Source: Bacillus sp. cl95 (lineage in GTDB: Bacteria; Bacillota; Bacilli; Bacillales; Cytobacillaceae). Taken from it: a stretch of 64,000 nucleotides of DNA. Both the position numbers and the translations under genes were made by a program. This document shows, one piece after another, positions 35,553 to 45,133 of this stretch. Each line of letters starts with the position of its first letter. Position 1 is the first letter of the stretch. Location: contig NZ_FOYF01000001.1 of the NCBI RefSeq assembly GCF_900115925.1, positions 558,001 to 622,000 of the forward strand. Reading direction: 5' to 3'. A model generated the notes under the pieces. That model was not told the origin of the DNA. It was given only the letters and a program-made list of their open reading frames with translations, and did no database searches.

Positions 35553-36810
35553 ACCATTAAGAATCAAAGGATATCGATCCTTGTTTGGCGCTCAACTTTT
35601 TTCAGACCTAGGTAACTGGCTTGATATGATTGCTTTACAAGTGATTGTAGCGTTTCATTGGGGATTAGGGGAAACAGCCGTTGCTACCCTCATCATAGTA
35701 CTAGGAATCCCCTGGGTTGTAATCGGTCCATTTGCTAGTGTATTTATTGATAAGCTACCGAAAAAAACTGTAATGTTAACATGCCTAGTTTTAAGAATCA
35801 CCTGCGTGATAGGGCTTTTTTTTGCATCCAATTTCCTCGTCTTACTCGTTTTTGTTTTTATTAAATCAACTGTTGCTGCTTTGTATGATCCAGCAAGACA
35901 AAGTGTCATCCGAATGACTGTTCCAAAAGAACTACTCCCTGAAGCTGTTACGTTAAGTCAGCTTTCCATGAATACTATGAAAATTATTGGTCCAGCGCTC
36001 GGGGCAGCATTAATTGCTATTATAGGAGTCAGAAGTCCTTTTATTTTTGAAGCCATCGGATTTGCTATATCCATTTTATTTCTATTAACCCTTCCTTCTT
36101 TAAAGCCACCTGTCTCAGACGATGAATCAGAGCAAAATAACACTCAAGAACAAGTAAAAACATCTTATTGGAAAGATCTTTCTATTGGGATTAGACATAT
36201 CTTCTCCGTCCCTCCATTAAAAATATCGATCCTTATCTCTTCCATCGCTTTCTTCATTATTTTTTTGTATGATGGACTATTTATTTTTGTAGCCAAAGAT
36301 CTTGGTTTTAGTCATAACAATTATGGCTACTTAGTTAGTGCTGTTGGTCTCGGCAGTGTCATTGGTGCTCTATTTCTTGGAAACTGGACAAATTGGCAAG
36401 CGAAGCCGATTTCTTTTATGGCCATATCATCTGTCTTGAGTGGAACATTAATTATTTCAGTTGGCCTAGGAGCAATGGGCATATTGAATTTAGAACAGTG
36501 GGTATGGTTTTTTGGTGCTTTGCTGTTAGGGATAATGGGTTCGGGAGAAGCTGTTCCATATGGCTATATACTCCAGTCTGAAACCCCTGAAATTATGATG
36601 GCCCGTGTTTCCTCTGCGGCAAATTCTATTCAGACTTTTTCCATGTTAATCGCTCCAGCAGCAGGCGCATTACTGGCAGATTTGATTGGAGTTTCCTTTG
36701 TGATGGTAGGAGCAGGGGCCGCAACTGTCTTGTTTGGTACATCTGTCTTGATCAGTTTTGCAAGAAGAATGCCAAGTGGTAGGAGCAAATCAAATTCAGC
36801 CCAAATATAG
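35533..36810 (+). CDS. MFS transporter co-transcribed with the PadR regulator
   Basis: A permease of about 425 residues with twelve predicted membrane segments, of the MFS_3/enterobactin-exporter-like type (LFGAQLFSDLGNWLDMIAL start, DKLPKKTVM loop, YDPARQSVIRMTVP segment). It is likely an efflux pump. ATG 35533 is chosen because GGGTGG lies eight bases upstream; ATG 35512 and 35527 are in or out of frame alternatives. Translation is coupled to the upstream regulator by overlap. Probably an accessory pair relative to the conserved backbone. Confidence 0.88.
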   Translation: MKLSMFRPLRIKGYRSLFGAQLFSDLGNWLDMIALQVIVAFHWGLGETAVATLIIVLGIPWVVIGPFASVFIDKLPKKTVMLTCLVLRITCVIGLFFASNFLVLLVFVFIKSTVAALYDPARQSVIRMTVPKELLPEAVTLSQLSMNTMKIIGPALGAALIAIIGVRSPFIFEAIGFAISILFLLTLPSLKPPVSDDESEQNNTQEQVKTSYWKDLSIGIRHIFSVPPLKISILISSIAFFIIFLYDGLFIFVAKDLGFSHNNYGYLVSAVGLGSVIGALFLGNWTNWQAKPISFMAISSVLSGTLIISVGLGAMGILNLEQWVWFFGALLLGIMGSGEAVPYGYILQSETPEIMMARVSSAANSIQTFSMLIAPAAGALLADLIGVSFVMVGAGAATVLFGTSVLISFARRMPSGRSKSNSAQI

Positions 36811-36928
36811 GGAATGTAGAGGGAAGATTACTTCTTCCCTTTTTCTATGGTTGGCTTCTTCTTTTCAAAAGGGGGTAAAACAAGTTATAATGGACATGCT
36901 TTTAATAAAATGAAAGGAGAACCCCCAC

Positions 36929-37399
36929 TTGAAAGATAATAGGAACCCCCTTCCCCGTCTTGAGCTAACCGTAGATCACCTCTCACAAGCTATCTATACA
37001 GTTAACAGACATGCCAAAACCGCTCCAAATCCAAAATATTTATATAAGTTAAAACAGGAATCATTAAAAAAACTAATAGCTGAGGGTAAAGCACGGAAAA
37101 TAGGTCTACACTTCTCCCTTAATCCAAAACATAGCCAACAACAATCCGATGTGCTTGTGGAATGTGGACAATACAGTTTTCATATTCCACCATCAAAAAA
37201 TGATTTTACTGAGTTGCCGCACTTAGGAAAGTTGGATGAAAACCGAAGAAACCCTAAATCCTTTTTATCATTACAAAACGCAAGAATATTACTTCAGAAT
37301 TATACAGGCTTAAAAGAAGAAGTTGAAAAGTCATCTTTTAGTGGACGTCAAAGGCATTATCAAAAGCCCGTATTCAAAAAACTTGGTGAGAGATATTAA
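36929..37399 (+). CDS. ykyB: YkyB family protein
   Basis: A 156-residue soluble protein recognised by QAIYTVNRHAKTA, LHFS.NPK.SQQQSDVLVE and FHIPPSK.DF..LPHLG, which match B. subtilis YkyB closely. TTG 36929 is the start, behind AAAGGAG. Function is unknown. It neighbours cheV as in B. subtilis. Confidence 0.92.
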   Translation: MKDNRNPLPRLELTVDHLSQAIYTVNRHAKTAPNPKYLYKLKQESLKKLIAEGKARKIGLHFSLNPKHSQQQSDVLVECGQYSFHIPPSKNDFTELPHLGKLDENRRNPKSFLSLQNARILLQNYTGLKEEVEKSSFSGRQRHYQKPVFKKLGERY

Positions 37400-37413
37400 A
37401 ATTATGTACTTAT

Positions 37414-37453
37414 AAAAAACGCAAACACCTGAACACAGGCGTTTGCGTTTTTT
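37414..37453. terminator. Bidirectional terminator between ykyB and cheV
   Basis: AAAAAACGCAAAC and GTTTGCGTTTTTT form a long stem with inner CCTG/CAGG pairing and T runs both ways. Confidence 0.9.
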
Positions 37454-37482
37454 ATAACAAGCTATCGTTTAATAAAACATTC

Positions 37483-38388
37483 CTATAGGATATATTTATC
37501 AATCAAGAGGACTAATTCGGCAATTTCTGGCTTACTGACTTGATCCTCTGCTCCGACCATTTGACCTTTATGGCGAAGATCTTCTGTAATCAAAGATGAA
37601 AATATAATGACTGGAAGCTTTGATAGCATAGTATTCTCTTTCACTCGTTTTGTAAAATGATGTCCGTCCATTTGAGGCATTTCAATATCCGTGATAATTA
37701 ATTGAACTTCCTCTGTAACATCTTTTCCTGAAGCAACGATACTTTCAAGGTAACTTAATGCGTCAAGACCATTTTCAAAAAATTCAATTGACTGAAACCC
37801 TGCTTCAGATAAAGTATCAAACAATAATTTACGAAGAAGAGGTGAATCTTCCGAAACGACTAACTTTTTGTTTGACCTGTCACGCTTACCAAGTTTCTTC
37901 ACCTGTTGTATGTTGATTCCTGTATCCGGATTTATTTCAACGACAATTTTCTCGAAATCAAGCAAAAGAATCATTTCACCCTGAAGCTTCACCACACCAA
38001 TAATTTGACTTTCAATACCTTGGTACATATCGGATGGTTTTTCGATTTCATTCCATGAAATACGATGTATTTGAGTAACAGTATGAACGTGAAAGACAAT
38101 CTTTTGTTTATTGAATTCAGCGACAATGAACTTATCTTGTTCAGGTTCTTCAGATGGAGGAAAACCAAGTGCTGTCGCTACGTTCACAACAGGTAGGACT
38201 TCCCCTCTTAACTCAATGATTCCCTCTACATTCCGATGTGCATGTGGAATCTGCGTAATGGGAACGGGATTAATGATTTCTCTAACTTTAATGACATTTA
38301 TCCCAAATTTATTTTTACCAATCCCGAATTCGACTAGTTCTAGTTCATTTGTTCCGCTCTCGAGTAGGATTCCTTTTTTATTATCCAC
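37483..38388 (-). CDS. cheV: Chemotaxis coupling protein CheV
   Basis: A 301-residue fusion of a CheW domain (about 12-160) and a response-regulator receiver (about 172-301). The CheW half has EFGIGKNKFGINVIKVREI and VEGIIELRGEVLPVVN; the receiver has the acidic ED at 180-181 and phospho-acceptor D234 in T-D-I-E-M-P, plus the KPE loop. It couples receptors to CheA and takes part in adaptation. GTG 38388 start. It has a SigA-type promoter; I did not find a good SigD promoter. It is monocistronic. Confidence 0.94.
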   Translation of the reverse strand: MDNKKGILLESGTNELELVEFGIGKNKFGINVIKVREIINPVPITQIPHAHRNVEGIIELRGEVLPVVNVATALGFPPSEEPEQDKFIVAEFNKQKIVFHVHTVTQIHRISWNEIEKPSDMYQGIESQIIGVVKLQGEMILLLDFEKIVVEINPDTGINIQQVKKLGKRDRSNKKLVVSEDSPLLRKLLFDTLSEAGFQSIEFFENGLDALSYLESIVASGKDVTEEVQLIITDIEMPQMDGHHFTKRVKENTMLSKLPVIIFSSLITEDLRHKGQMVGAEDQVSKPEIAELVLLIDKYIL

Positions 38389-38438
38389 TTAACAAATCGT
38401 CCTTCCCTACAAAGTAACTTTTAATAAATATTAATATA

Positions 38439-38467
38439 CCTATATTATCGACCGTTACTTATGACAA
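38439..38467 (-). promoter_or_regulatory. SigA-type promoter of cheV
   Basis: On the minus strand TTGTCA (38462-38467) is 17 bases from TATAGG (38439-38444). The predicted start is near 38432. Confidence 0.6.
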
Positions 38468-38491
38468 TGAAGTACTTTTTAAAAATAACAA

Positions 38492-39817
38492 TCAATTATC
38501 ATTTTCAACAGGCAATTTGACTTTAAAGTGGATGAAAAGACCAATAACAGTTAATACAATAAGCGATGACAATGCGAGCCTGCTAGCAATATTACCGTAG
38601 TCCGCAAATATAAGGGTAATCGTACCGTATAGCAATGGTCCTACGATCGAAGAAACCTTCCCAGAAAAAGCGAATAACCCAAAAAATTGCCCTCGCTTGT
38701 TTTCTGGAGTTAACTCAACAATAAATGTCCTTGTTGTCACCCACATCGATCCTAACGCTACCCCAAACATACTTCCAGCAAGCCAGAACATAGATTCATT
38801 AACGGCTAAAGCAGCAATGATTAAGGCCACAAGAAGTAATATCCCTACATAACTTATTGCGTTCTTAGACCCCTTTGCCTTGGCAATATAACCAAAAATA
38901 AAGGAACCAATGATGCTTGAGACAGTCGAAACCAGATATAGCAATATAAACTTTCCAGTAGTAAAACCGACGATCGTTTTGGCATAAACGGCCATCATGG
39001 CAATGGTAGTTGCAAGGGCATCGTTTAGGAAGAAATACGCAATCATAAATGTAAAAATCGCTTGATGTTGTTTCATATCTTTAAAAGTAGAAATGATTTC
39101 TTTGTATCCCGATAGAAAGGTCTCTTTCTTCTTAATTGGTAATGGTTTGTCTTTTACAAACCAAAAGAGTGGTAATGAAAATAACAGAAATAAGATTCCT
39201 GTAGGAAGAAAAGCTTCATGAAAACCTTCATTCCCTACAAAAGGATAAACCGTTAATCCAACAAGAGTACCAATGTATCCGACAGCTACTCCAAAGCCGG
39301 AAATAAGAGGCATTGTCTCTTTAGTGGCAAGATCTGAAATAGTAGCATCATAGAATATAAGGCTAGAATGGTAAAAGAATTTCGCGAAAATAAAAAGGAT
39401 TACCACTACGGAAAGCGTAATCGGAAGACCAAACCATTTTCCTGAATACGATTGACCTGCAACTATTCCCATCATCATTGTACAAATTGCTGATATGATA
39501 GTGAAAACGACAATGAATTTTTTCTTTTGTCCCGTTCTGTCAATCAAAACACCAAACAAGGGAGAAAACAGTACGAGAAAGAAACTTGCTACCGCATTGG
39601 AGTACGACACAAAGGTACTGGCAATTTGATTCAGGACTTCATTCTCACCTATTACTTCCTGAAGATAAAAAGGGAAAAATATGGTGTTAATGTTTGATGA
39701 AAATATGGTGTTGGCAAAGTCATATAAGGCCCAAGAAATGATAGGCAATGAAAAATATAATCGCCAAATATTCAACTTCGATTCTTTTGCGACTTGGTGC
39801 TTGCTTATAGGTTCCAT
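38492..39817 (-). CDS. MFS transporter, UMF1/ATG22-like family
   Basis: A 441-residue permease with about twelve membrane segments. WALYDFANTIFSSNINTIFFPFYLQ near the N-terminus is the family hallmark, and LIDRTGQKKKFI forms the cytoplasmic loop 2-3. B. subtilis YxiO is a relative. The substrate is unknown. ATG 39817 follows AGAGGAG. It lies upstream of cheV on the same strand but 103 bases away, and cheV has its own promoter. Confidence 0.88.
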   Translation of the reverse strand: MEPISKHQVAKESKLNIWRLYFSLPIISWALYDFANTIFSSNINTIFFPFYLQEVIGENEVLNQIASTFVSYSNAVASFFLVLFSPLFGVLIDRTGQKKKFIVVFTIISAICTMMMGIVAGQSYSGKWFGLPITLSVVVILFIFAKFFYHSSLIFYDATISDLATKETMPLISGFGVAVGYIGTLVGLTVYPFVGNEGFHEAFLPTGILFLLFSLPLFWFVKDKPLPIKKKETFLSGYKEIISTFKDMKQHQAIFTFMIAYFFLNDALATTIAMMAVYAKTIVGFTTGKFILLYLVSTVSSIIGSFIFGYIAKAKGSKNAISYVGILLLVALIIAALAVNESMFWLAGSMFGVALGSMWVTTRTFIVELTPENKRGQFFGLFAFSGKVSSIVGPLLYGTITLIFADYGNIASRLALSSLIVLTVIGLFIHFKVKLPVENDN

Positions 39818-39890
39818 CGGATTCTCCTCTTATTTTATTTTCTATATATTTCAACTATATGACTGAGAATCCCTTTAAATTTAGGCAATA

Positions 39891-39925
39891 AGAAAAATCC
39901 TTACACTTGATGCAAGGATTTTTCT
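39891..39925. terminator. Bidirectional terminator
   Basis: AGAAAAATCCTT and AAGGATTTTTCT pair across a ten-base loop with T runs on both strands. It ends the DinB-like gene on the minus strand. Confidence 0.85.
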
Positions 39926-39927
39926 TA

Positions 39928-40395
39928 TTATTCCGGTTTAAGAAGCTTATTTATTTGTTCTTGATGATGTAAATCATGACTCATAAAATCCTTAAAGAAC
40001 TCCCCAATCGTAATCGGATGACCGCCAATCTTGAAAGAAATATCCAACTCTTCCTCTTTCAACCCTTTCAAATAGGTTTGATATTGGTTTCTTTCTGCAA
40101 TAATTTCATTAATTAACGATTCTTTAGAAACTCCATTATGCGCGTATTCTTGGGCTGTTTGATTGTATTCTTGAAAGTCTGGGTACCCTGTAATTAAAGA
40201 GCCTTCTTTAAAGTTAGGGATCTTTTCCGCAATGCAATGTCTATCCCAAAACAATAGGTGGGAAACGATGGCAGCTACAGACCATTTTCCTTCTGATATA
40301 GGCATAAACCAAGAAGAATCATCTAAATTCTTTAAGCCCAGTAACCAATTAGAATACATATCATGATGTTTCTGAAAATCAACCACCTTCATCAT
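39928..40395 (-). CDS. DinB-like (DinB_2) metal-binding protein
   Basis: A 155-residue four-helix-bundle protein with three histidines placed as in the DinB superfamily: HLLFWD near residue 47 and HDLHHQEQI near 140. These are expected to bind a divalent metal. Many family members are thiol-dependent transferases or of unknown role. The start is ATG 40395 or the adjacent ATG 40392, behind GGGGGA. It is 14 bases downstream of the RDD gene on the same strand, so the two probably form an operon. Confidence 0.85.
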   Translation of the reverse strand: MMKVVDFQKHHDMYSNWLLGLKNLDDSSWFMPISEGKWSVAAIVSHLLFWDRHCIAEKIPNFKEGSLITGYPDFQEYNQTAQEYAHNGVSKESLINEIIAERNQYQTYLKGLKEEELDISFKIGGHPITIGEFFKDFMSHDLHHQEQINKLLKPE

Positions 40396-40409
40396 ACTTC
40401 CCCCAAATG

Positions 40410-40928
40410 CTATTTATCTTTAATTACAATCGTACCCGCTATCATATCGTGTAGTGATTGCTTTTTAGCTGTGAATGCAGCCATAATATAACCAATCATA
40501 AATATAGCTGACAAAAAGACCATTGCTATGTATCGTCCCAGCCCTCTCCAGAAAGAAATACGCTGACCATTCATGTCTGTCACTTTAAGGCCTAGTAATT
40601 TTTTCCCTATCGTCCCTTGCCATTTTGAAGCATGCATTCCAGCGTAATATGCAATAGTTATGATGAAATTTAGCAATACAGCAAGCAAATATCCACCCAA
40701 CAGTTTCATTGCTTGATTATCTGTCATCGTGGATTCCATATATTCAGGATCTGCTAGCATAGCATCAAGGACACCTGAAGACCCGAGGAAAGCAAATAAA
40801 ATGACAAATGTAAGAATCATCAAAGGGATACCTAGAATGATTGAGTCTAAAAGGTATGCTCCAAAGCGAATCCAAAAACCACCGTACTCTTTTGTTTCAG
40901 GATCATTTTTTTCTAAATGTAAGTCCAC
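40410..40928 (-). CDS. RDD family membrane protein
   Basis: A 172-residue membrane protein with the RDD hallmark near the N-terminus (GGFWIRFGAYLLDSIIL: Arg then Asp) and a second part with KWQGTIGKKLLGLKV and WRGLGRYIAM. It has three to four membrane segments. The family is linked to transport or Na+ homeostasis in some bacteria, but this member is uncharacterised. The GTG 40928 start has a GGGGAGGA SD. It probably shares a transcript with the downstream DinB-like gene. Confidence 0.9.
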   Translation of the reverse strand: MDLHLEKNDPETKEYGGFWIRFGAYLLDSIILGIPLMILTFVILFAFLGSSGVLDAMLADPEYMESTMTDNQAMKLLGGYLLAVLLNFIITIAYYAGMHASKWQGTIGKKLLGLKVTDMNGQRISFWRGLGRYIAMVFLSAIFMIGYIMAAFTAKKQSLHDMIAGTIVIKDK

Positions 40929-41029
40929 AATTTCCTCCCCTTTTATTTTACAAATGAGTAAAAATATTGAAAATTACATTTATTATATCATCAAACTTTT
41001 AATAATAGATGAAATTTTTGCATCTTTCC

Positions 41030-42025
41030 TTAACGTAAATGGATATGCCTACTCTTCTTCTTTGGTTGTTTCCCAAAACGAAACCAACCTTTCGCTTGAA
41101 ACATGATGAACATAGTAATCGCAATCAATAACATTATTATTAAAATAAAGAAATATCCGTACTTCCACTCCAATTCTGGCATATATGTAAAGTTCATCCC
41201 GTAAACACCCGCAATAAAAGTAAGTGGCATGAAGATGGTTGTAATTACCGTCAATGTCATCATGATGGAATTCATTCGATTTGAATTGACCGATAGATAG
41301 CTGTCGCGTATATCTGATGAAAATTCACGATAGGATTCAATCATCTCCACAATTTTCAATAAATGATCATGGACATCATTAAAGTATACTTTTCTGTCCT
41401 TTAGGAAACTTAGCCTCTCAGATTGAACGATTCTGTATAGCAAGTCTCTCATTGGAATAACAGACCTTCTCATTCTTGATAAATCAGTACGTAGATCGAA
41501 CAATTGCTCCATCAAATCATTCATCGATTCATCTTTAGAGTTATCCTCAATTCTATTCAATTCTTCTTCTATTAAATAGACTGAAGGAAAATAGTCATCG
41601 ACAACTTTATCAATAATGGCATGCATGATAGAGAATGGTCCTTCTTGCATTTGTTTATCATTTTTCAATCGATCCCACATTTGTTCGACTTCAATCAATT
41701 CCTTTTTATGAAAAGTAACAACGAATTTTTCGCTCACAAAAATGTCCACTTCTTCAGCCATTATTGCTTTTTCATTAACCGCATGTATGACAAGAAATAG
41801 ATATTCTTCATAAAAATCAAGCTTTGGTCTTTGACTGAATTCATCGATACAATCTTCAATGGATAGGGGATGAAAATCAAAATGACTGGCTAGCAATCTC
41901 TGTTCATCAACTGTTGGTACTGAAAAATCAACCCAGAACCATTTGACATCATTATTCTTTGTTTCTTCTAATGTGAGATCATTTACGACCTCACCACTCC
42001 CTTTTAATGCACAAATTTTTATCAT
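41030..42025 (-). CDS. corA: CorA-like Mg2+/divalent cation transporter
   Basis: A 331-residue member of the CorA family. A large cytoplasmic N-terminal domain (about 1-265) is followed by two membrane segments, with the pore signature Y-G-M-N-F between them and the MPELEW loop. The basic tail (KKKSRHIHLR) is cytoplasmic. Such channels import Mg2+ and sometimes Co2+ or Ni2+. B. subtilis has several paralogues, so the exact ion is uncertain. ATG 42025 follows GAAGGGTG. Confidence 0.92.
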   Translation of the reverse strand: MIKICALKGSGEVVNDLTLEETKNNDVKWFWVDFSVPTVDEQRLLASHFDFHPLSIEDCIDEFSQRPKLDFYEEYLFLVIHAVNEKAIMAEEVDIFVSEKFVVTFHKKELIEVEQMWDRLKNDKQMQEGPFSIMHAIIDKVVDDYFPSVYLIEEELNRIEDNSKDESMNDLMEQLFDLRTDLSRMRRSVIPMRDLLYRIVQSERLSFLKDRKVYFNDVHDHLLKIVEMIESYREFSSDIRDSYLSVNSNRMNSIMMTLTVITTIFMPLTFIAGVYGMNFTYMPELEWKYGYFFILIIMLLIAITMFIMFQAKGWFRFGKQPKKKSRHIHLR

Positions 42026-42216
42026 TTGACACCCTTCATTTCTTTACTTTGATAAAATAGATGAACCTGCTCATTACATTATTCCCTTCTAAACATCTTA
42101 AGTAACTTCTTATCATGATGCAAACGAAATAAAAGATAAGTTATACATGTAGGGTTTTCCTTCACAAAGTTCATGATAAAATAATAACAACATAAATCGG
42201 AAGGATGTTAGAAAAA

Positions 42217-43368
42217 TTGGAACACTTCATTAATCAAAAAGTCCAAGACCTAGAAATCTCAGGAATTCGTAAATTCTTTAATTTAGTCGCAGGTACTAAA
42301 GATATGATCAGCCTTACAATTGGACAACCTGATTTCCCTACTCCGCTCCATGTAAAGGAAGCAGCGAAAAATGCTATAGACATGGATTTCACCAGCTATA
42401 CACACAATGCAGGAATGATCGAATTGAGACAGGCCGCTGTTAAATTTTTGGAGACCAAATACAGGATTACATATAAAGCTGAAACCGAGGTTATCATTAC
42501 AACTGGAGCTAGTGAGGCTATTGATGTCACTTTCAGATCTATTTTAACGGAAGGTGATGAAGTATTATTGCCTGGACCTGTTTATCCTGGCTACGAGCCG
42601 ATCATACGCATGTGTGGAGCTAAGCCCGTTTATGTGGATGTAAGGAAAAACGGTTTTAGATTTACAGTGGACTTGATGAAACGGTCTATTACCAGTAAGA
42701 CGAGATGTATTGTACTACCTTACCCCTCGAACCCTACTGGGGTAAGTCTTACATCCGAGGAATTGGAAGAAATTGCAGACTATTTAAAGGATAAGGATAT
42801 TTTTGTTTTGGCCGATGAAATTTATAGCGAAATCGTTTTTGACAATGCTCATACTTCTATTGCTGAATACCTTAAAGAAAAGACCATTGTCATCAATGGA
42901 TTGTCAAAATCACATTCAATGACTGGGTGGAGAATCGGATTGTTGTTTGCCCCTGAGAACATCCTTCAACATATATTGAAAGTGCATCAATACAATGTGA
43001 CATGCGCAAACTCCATTGCACAGGCAGCTGCTTTAGAAGCATTAACTGTTGGCATAGATGACGCACTCCCAATGAGGAATGAATATCTGCAAAGAAGAGA
43101 CTATGTATATGAACGTTTAGTTGGAATGAACTTGGAAGTAGTAAAGCCTGATGGTGCCTTCTATTTCTTTGTAAAGATACCTGCAAAGATGAAAGCTAAT
43201 TCTTTCGACTTCGCCCTCCAGCTAGTGAAAGAGGCAAAAGTGGCTGTCGTCCCAGGTAACGCGTTTTCTCCATTAGGAGAAGGTTATTTTAGATTATCTT
43301 TTGCTTATTCATTGGACTCATTAAGAGAAGGATTGGATAGACTGGAGAAGTTCCTGCAATCGAAGTAG
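42217..43368 (+). CDS. patA: N-acetyl-LL-diaminopimelate aminotransferase PatA
   Basis: A PLP fold-type I aminotransferase (also DapX) that performs the middle step of the acetylated diaminopimelate branch. It has 383 residues from TTG 42217, which has GGAAGG upstream and gives an MEHFINQK N-terminus like B. subtilis PatA. ATG 42205 is 12 bases earlier but would abut the SD. The PLP lysine is K231 in G-L-S-K-S-H-S-M-T-G-W-R; PYPSNPTG and the substrate-binding RLSFA segment near the C-terminus are present. Its partners dapH and dapL are about 20 kb away. Confidence 0.92.
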   Translation: MEHFINQKVQDLEISGIRKFFNLVAGTKDMISLTIGQPDFPTPLHVKEAAKNAIDMDFTSYTHNAGMIELRQAAVKFLETKYRITYKAETEVIITTGASEAIDVTFRSILTEGDEVLLPGPVYPGYEPIIRMCGAKPVYVDVRKNGFRFTVDLMKRSITSKTRCIVLPYPSNPTGVSLTSEELEEIADYLKDKDIFVLADEIYSEIVFDNAHTSIAEYLKEKTIVINGLSKSHSMTGWRIGLLFAPENILQHILKVHQYNVTCANSIAQAAALEALTVGIDDALPMRNEYLQRRDYVYERLVGMNLEVVKPDGAFYFFVKIPAKMKANSFDFALQLVKEAKVAVVPGNAFSPLGEGYFRLSFAYSLDSLREGLDRLEKFLQSK

Positions 43369-43373
43369 CATAG

Positions 43374-43405
43374 GAAAAGCCCTCATTTAATGAGGGCTTC
43401 TTTTT
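43374..43405 (+). terminator. Terminator of patA
   Basis: AAGCCCTCAT and ATGAGGGCTT form a perfect stem followed by CTTTTT. Confidence 0.9.
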
Positions 43406-43419
43406 ATGTTGTTAAAGGT

Positions 43420-44298
43420 TTAATTATTGTCATTCCAATATTTATATAATGCTTGGGTACCGCTGTTCTCTTCTCCTCTTTCGGAAAGTAAAGCATAGAG
43501 GGAATGAGCAAGAGAAAGACCGGGAACATCCATATTCATTTTTTCTGCTTCATCAAGCGCAATTTTCATATCTTTTAAGAAATGCTTTATAAAGAAACCT
43601 GGCTCAAAATTCTCAGCCAACATTCTTGGAGCCAGATTAGATAGAGACCAGCTACCTGCAGCTCCTGTTGAAATGCTTTTCAGGACATTCTCAGGATTGA
43701 GGCCCGCCTTTTCTGCATAAACAATTGCCTCGCACACACCGAGCATATTCGATGCAATCGCTATTTGATTACACATTTTTGTATGCTGGCCAGAACCGGC
43801 TTTACCTTGATATACAATGTTCGTGCCCAAAACATCTAAAAGAGGCTTGATATCATTAAATGTAACATCGTCTCCCCCGACCATAATCGCAAGACGCGCT
43901 TCTTTCGCACCAATATCACCACCTGAGACTGGAGCATCAAATGCATACATACCTTTCCTCTCGGCTTCCTCAGCTATTTTTACTGCAAGGGATGGAGTAG
44001 AAGTAGTCATATCGATTAGGTAAGCACCCTCTTTACCATTTGCAAGGATCCCTTCATCACCAAAATAGATTTCTTCAACATCTGATGGATAACCAACGAT
44101 AGTAAAAATCACGTCTGCCTTTTTAGCCACGTCTTTTGGTGAATCTGCCCATTTCGCCCCTAGCGATAACAATTCTTTCGCTTTATCTTTCGTACGATTA
44201 TATACAATGACTGTATAATTAGCTTTCAATAAATGACTTGCCATGCTTTTCCCCATTACACCTGTTCCTATAAATCCAATTACTTTCTTCATATTCAA
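43420..44298 (-). CDS. ykwC: Beta-hydroxyacid dehydrogenase YkwC (3-hydroxyisobutyrate dehydrogenase family)
   Basis: A 292-residue NAD(P)-dependent dehydrogenase. The Rossmann motif G-F-I-G-T-G-V-M-G is at the N-terminus, DAPVSGGDIGA binds the substrate, and the catalytic Lys lies in G-S-G-Q-H-T-K-M-C-N-Q. Sequence and place match B. subtilis YkwC, whose physiological substrate is not settled. The start may be TTG 44298 (nine bases after GAGG) or ATG 44292. It is monocistronic. Confidence 0.9.
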   Translation of the reverse strand: MNMKKVIGFIGTGVMGKSMASHLLKANYTVIVYNRTKDKAKELLSLGAKWADSPKDVAKKADVIFTIVGYPSDVEEIYFGDEGILANGKEGAYLIDMTTSTPSLAVKIAEEAERKGMYAFDAPVSGGDIGAKEARLAIMVGGDDVTFNDIKPLLDVLGTNIVYQGKAGSGQHTKMCNQIAIASNMLGVCEAIVYAEKAGLNPENVLKSISTGAAGSWSLSNLAPRMLAENFEPGFFIKHFLKDMKIALDEAEKMNMDVPGLSLAHSLYALLSERGEENSGTQALYKYWNDNN

Positions 44299-44466
44299 TC
44301 TGATCTTCCTCTCCGTTTTTCATTAATACTCTAATTTTATCATGATTTCGTATCATGTCTTTGTAAAATGAGAAAAGCCAGGGAAAGAATTTTCCCTGGC
44401 CGAGTGCTTAATCTCCAATTTATGCACTTCAATATATTCCCCAAAGTTGCAGTAAATTAAACCTGA

Positions 44467-44940
44467 TTATAATTCAGATGAGAAATTAGTTAAATAAGCT
44501 TTTCCTAGAACTTCTTGATCATCATAGACTTCAATAGAAACAGCATTGTCCTCTTCAATTAGCTTTCTAATTTCATCAATATGTAGATCCAAGTTTAATG
44601 GGATGGGTTCCATTAAAATAAATTTTTCGCCTTCATTGTCTGCCTCAAGCGATTGCCCATTCCTTACCTGTTCTTCTCCATAAACAATTTCTTCTTTCCC
44701 AATAGCTTTTCTTAACTTTTCATCATGTATAGTTACCTTTACCTTATATGGTTGTCTTTCTTCAAGAACCTCATTATTGATTCTAAACCTAAACTGAAGT
44801 TCATTGTTTTTGGTCAATAATGCATCTGCATATCGATTGATAATCAGTTCTTGTGCAGTTGGAAAACCACATGCGTTAAGTAAAAATGCAAGGCAAATGA
44901 TAAATCCGAGCAGTTTTTGCTTCTTAAAATGTTTGACCAC
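44467..44940 (-). CDS. Lipoprotein of unknown function
   Basis: A 157-residue lipoprotein with a Lys-rich signal peptide and lipobox L-N-A-C near residue 24. The mature part is predicted beta-rich (LQFRFRINNEVLEE, YKVKVTIHDEKL, SIEVYDDQEVLGKAYLTNF) and acidic, like an immunoglobulin-like or copper-chaperone-type sandwich, but no family was recognised. GTG 44940 start with a GGAGGG SD. It lies between ptsIH and ykwC on the same strand. The 190 bases upstream hold nothing else I can identify. Confidence 0.75.
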   Translation of the reverse strand: MVKHFKKQKLLGFIICLAFLLNACGFPTAQELIINRYADALLTKNNELQFRFRINNEVLEERQPYKVKVTIHDEKLRKAIGKEEIVYGEEQVRNGQSLEADNEGEKFILMEPIPLNLDLHIDEIRKLIEEDNAVSIEVYDDQEVLGKAYLTNFSSEL

Positions 44941-45133
44941 TGAAATCCCTCCTTATGCATACCATTTCCTAAAACAAAAGGTGATAAACATAAAAAAGAG
45001 AATGCATGTTTCAAAGTTATAAGTGGTTTAATTTGTTAAAGTTACTTAGTTTGATAAAGCACTATTAACTTATCAATAAGCTTCGTTTGTTTGCTTTCCG
45101 TTCATCGTGTGTGTAAATGCAACATTTATCAAA

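Noticed and set aside
42205-42216. ATG 42205 as the PatA start
   Set aside because: The SD would abut this ATG; TTG 42217 gives better spacing and aligns with the known N-terminus.
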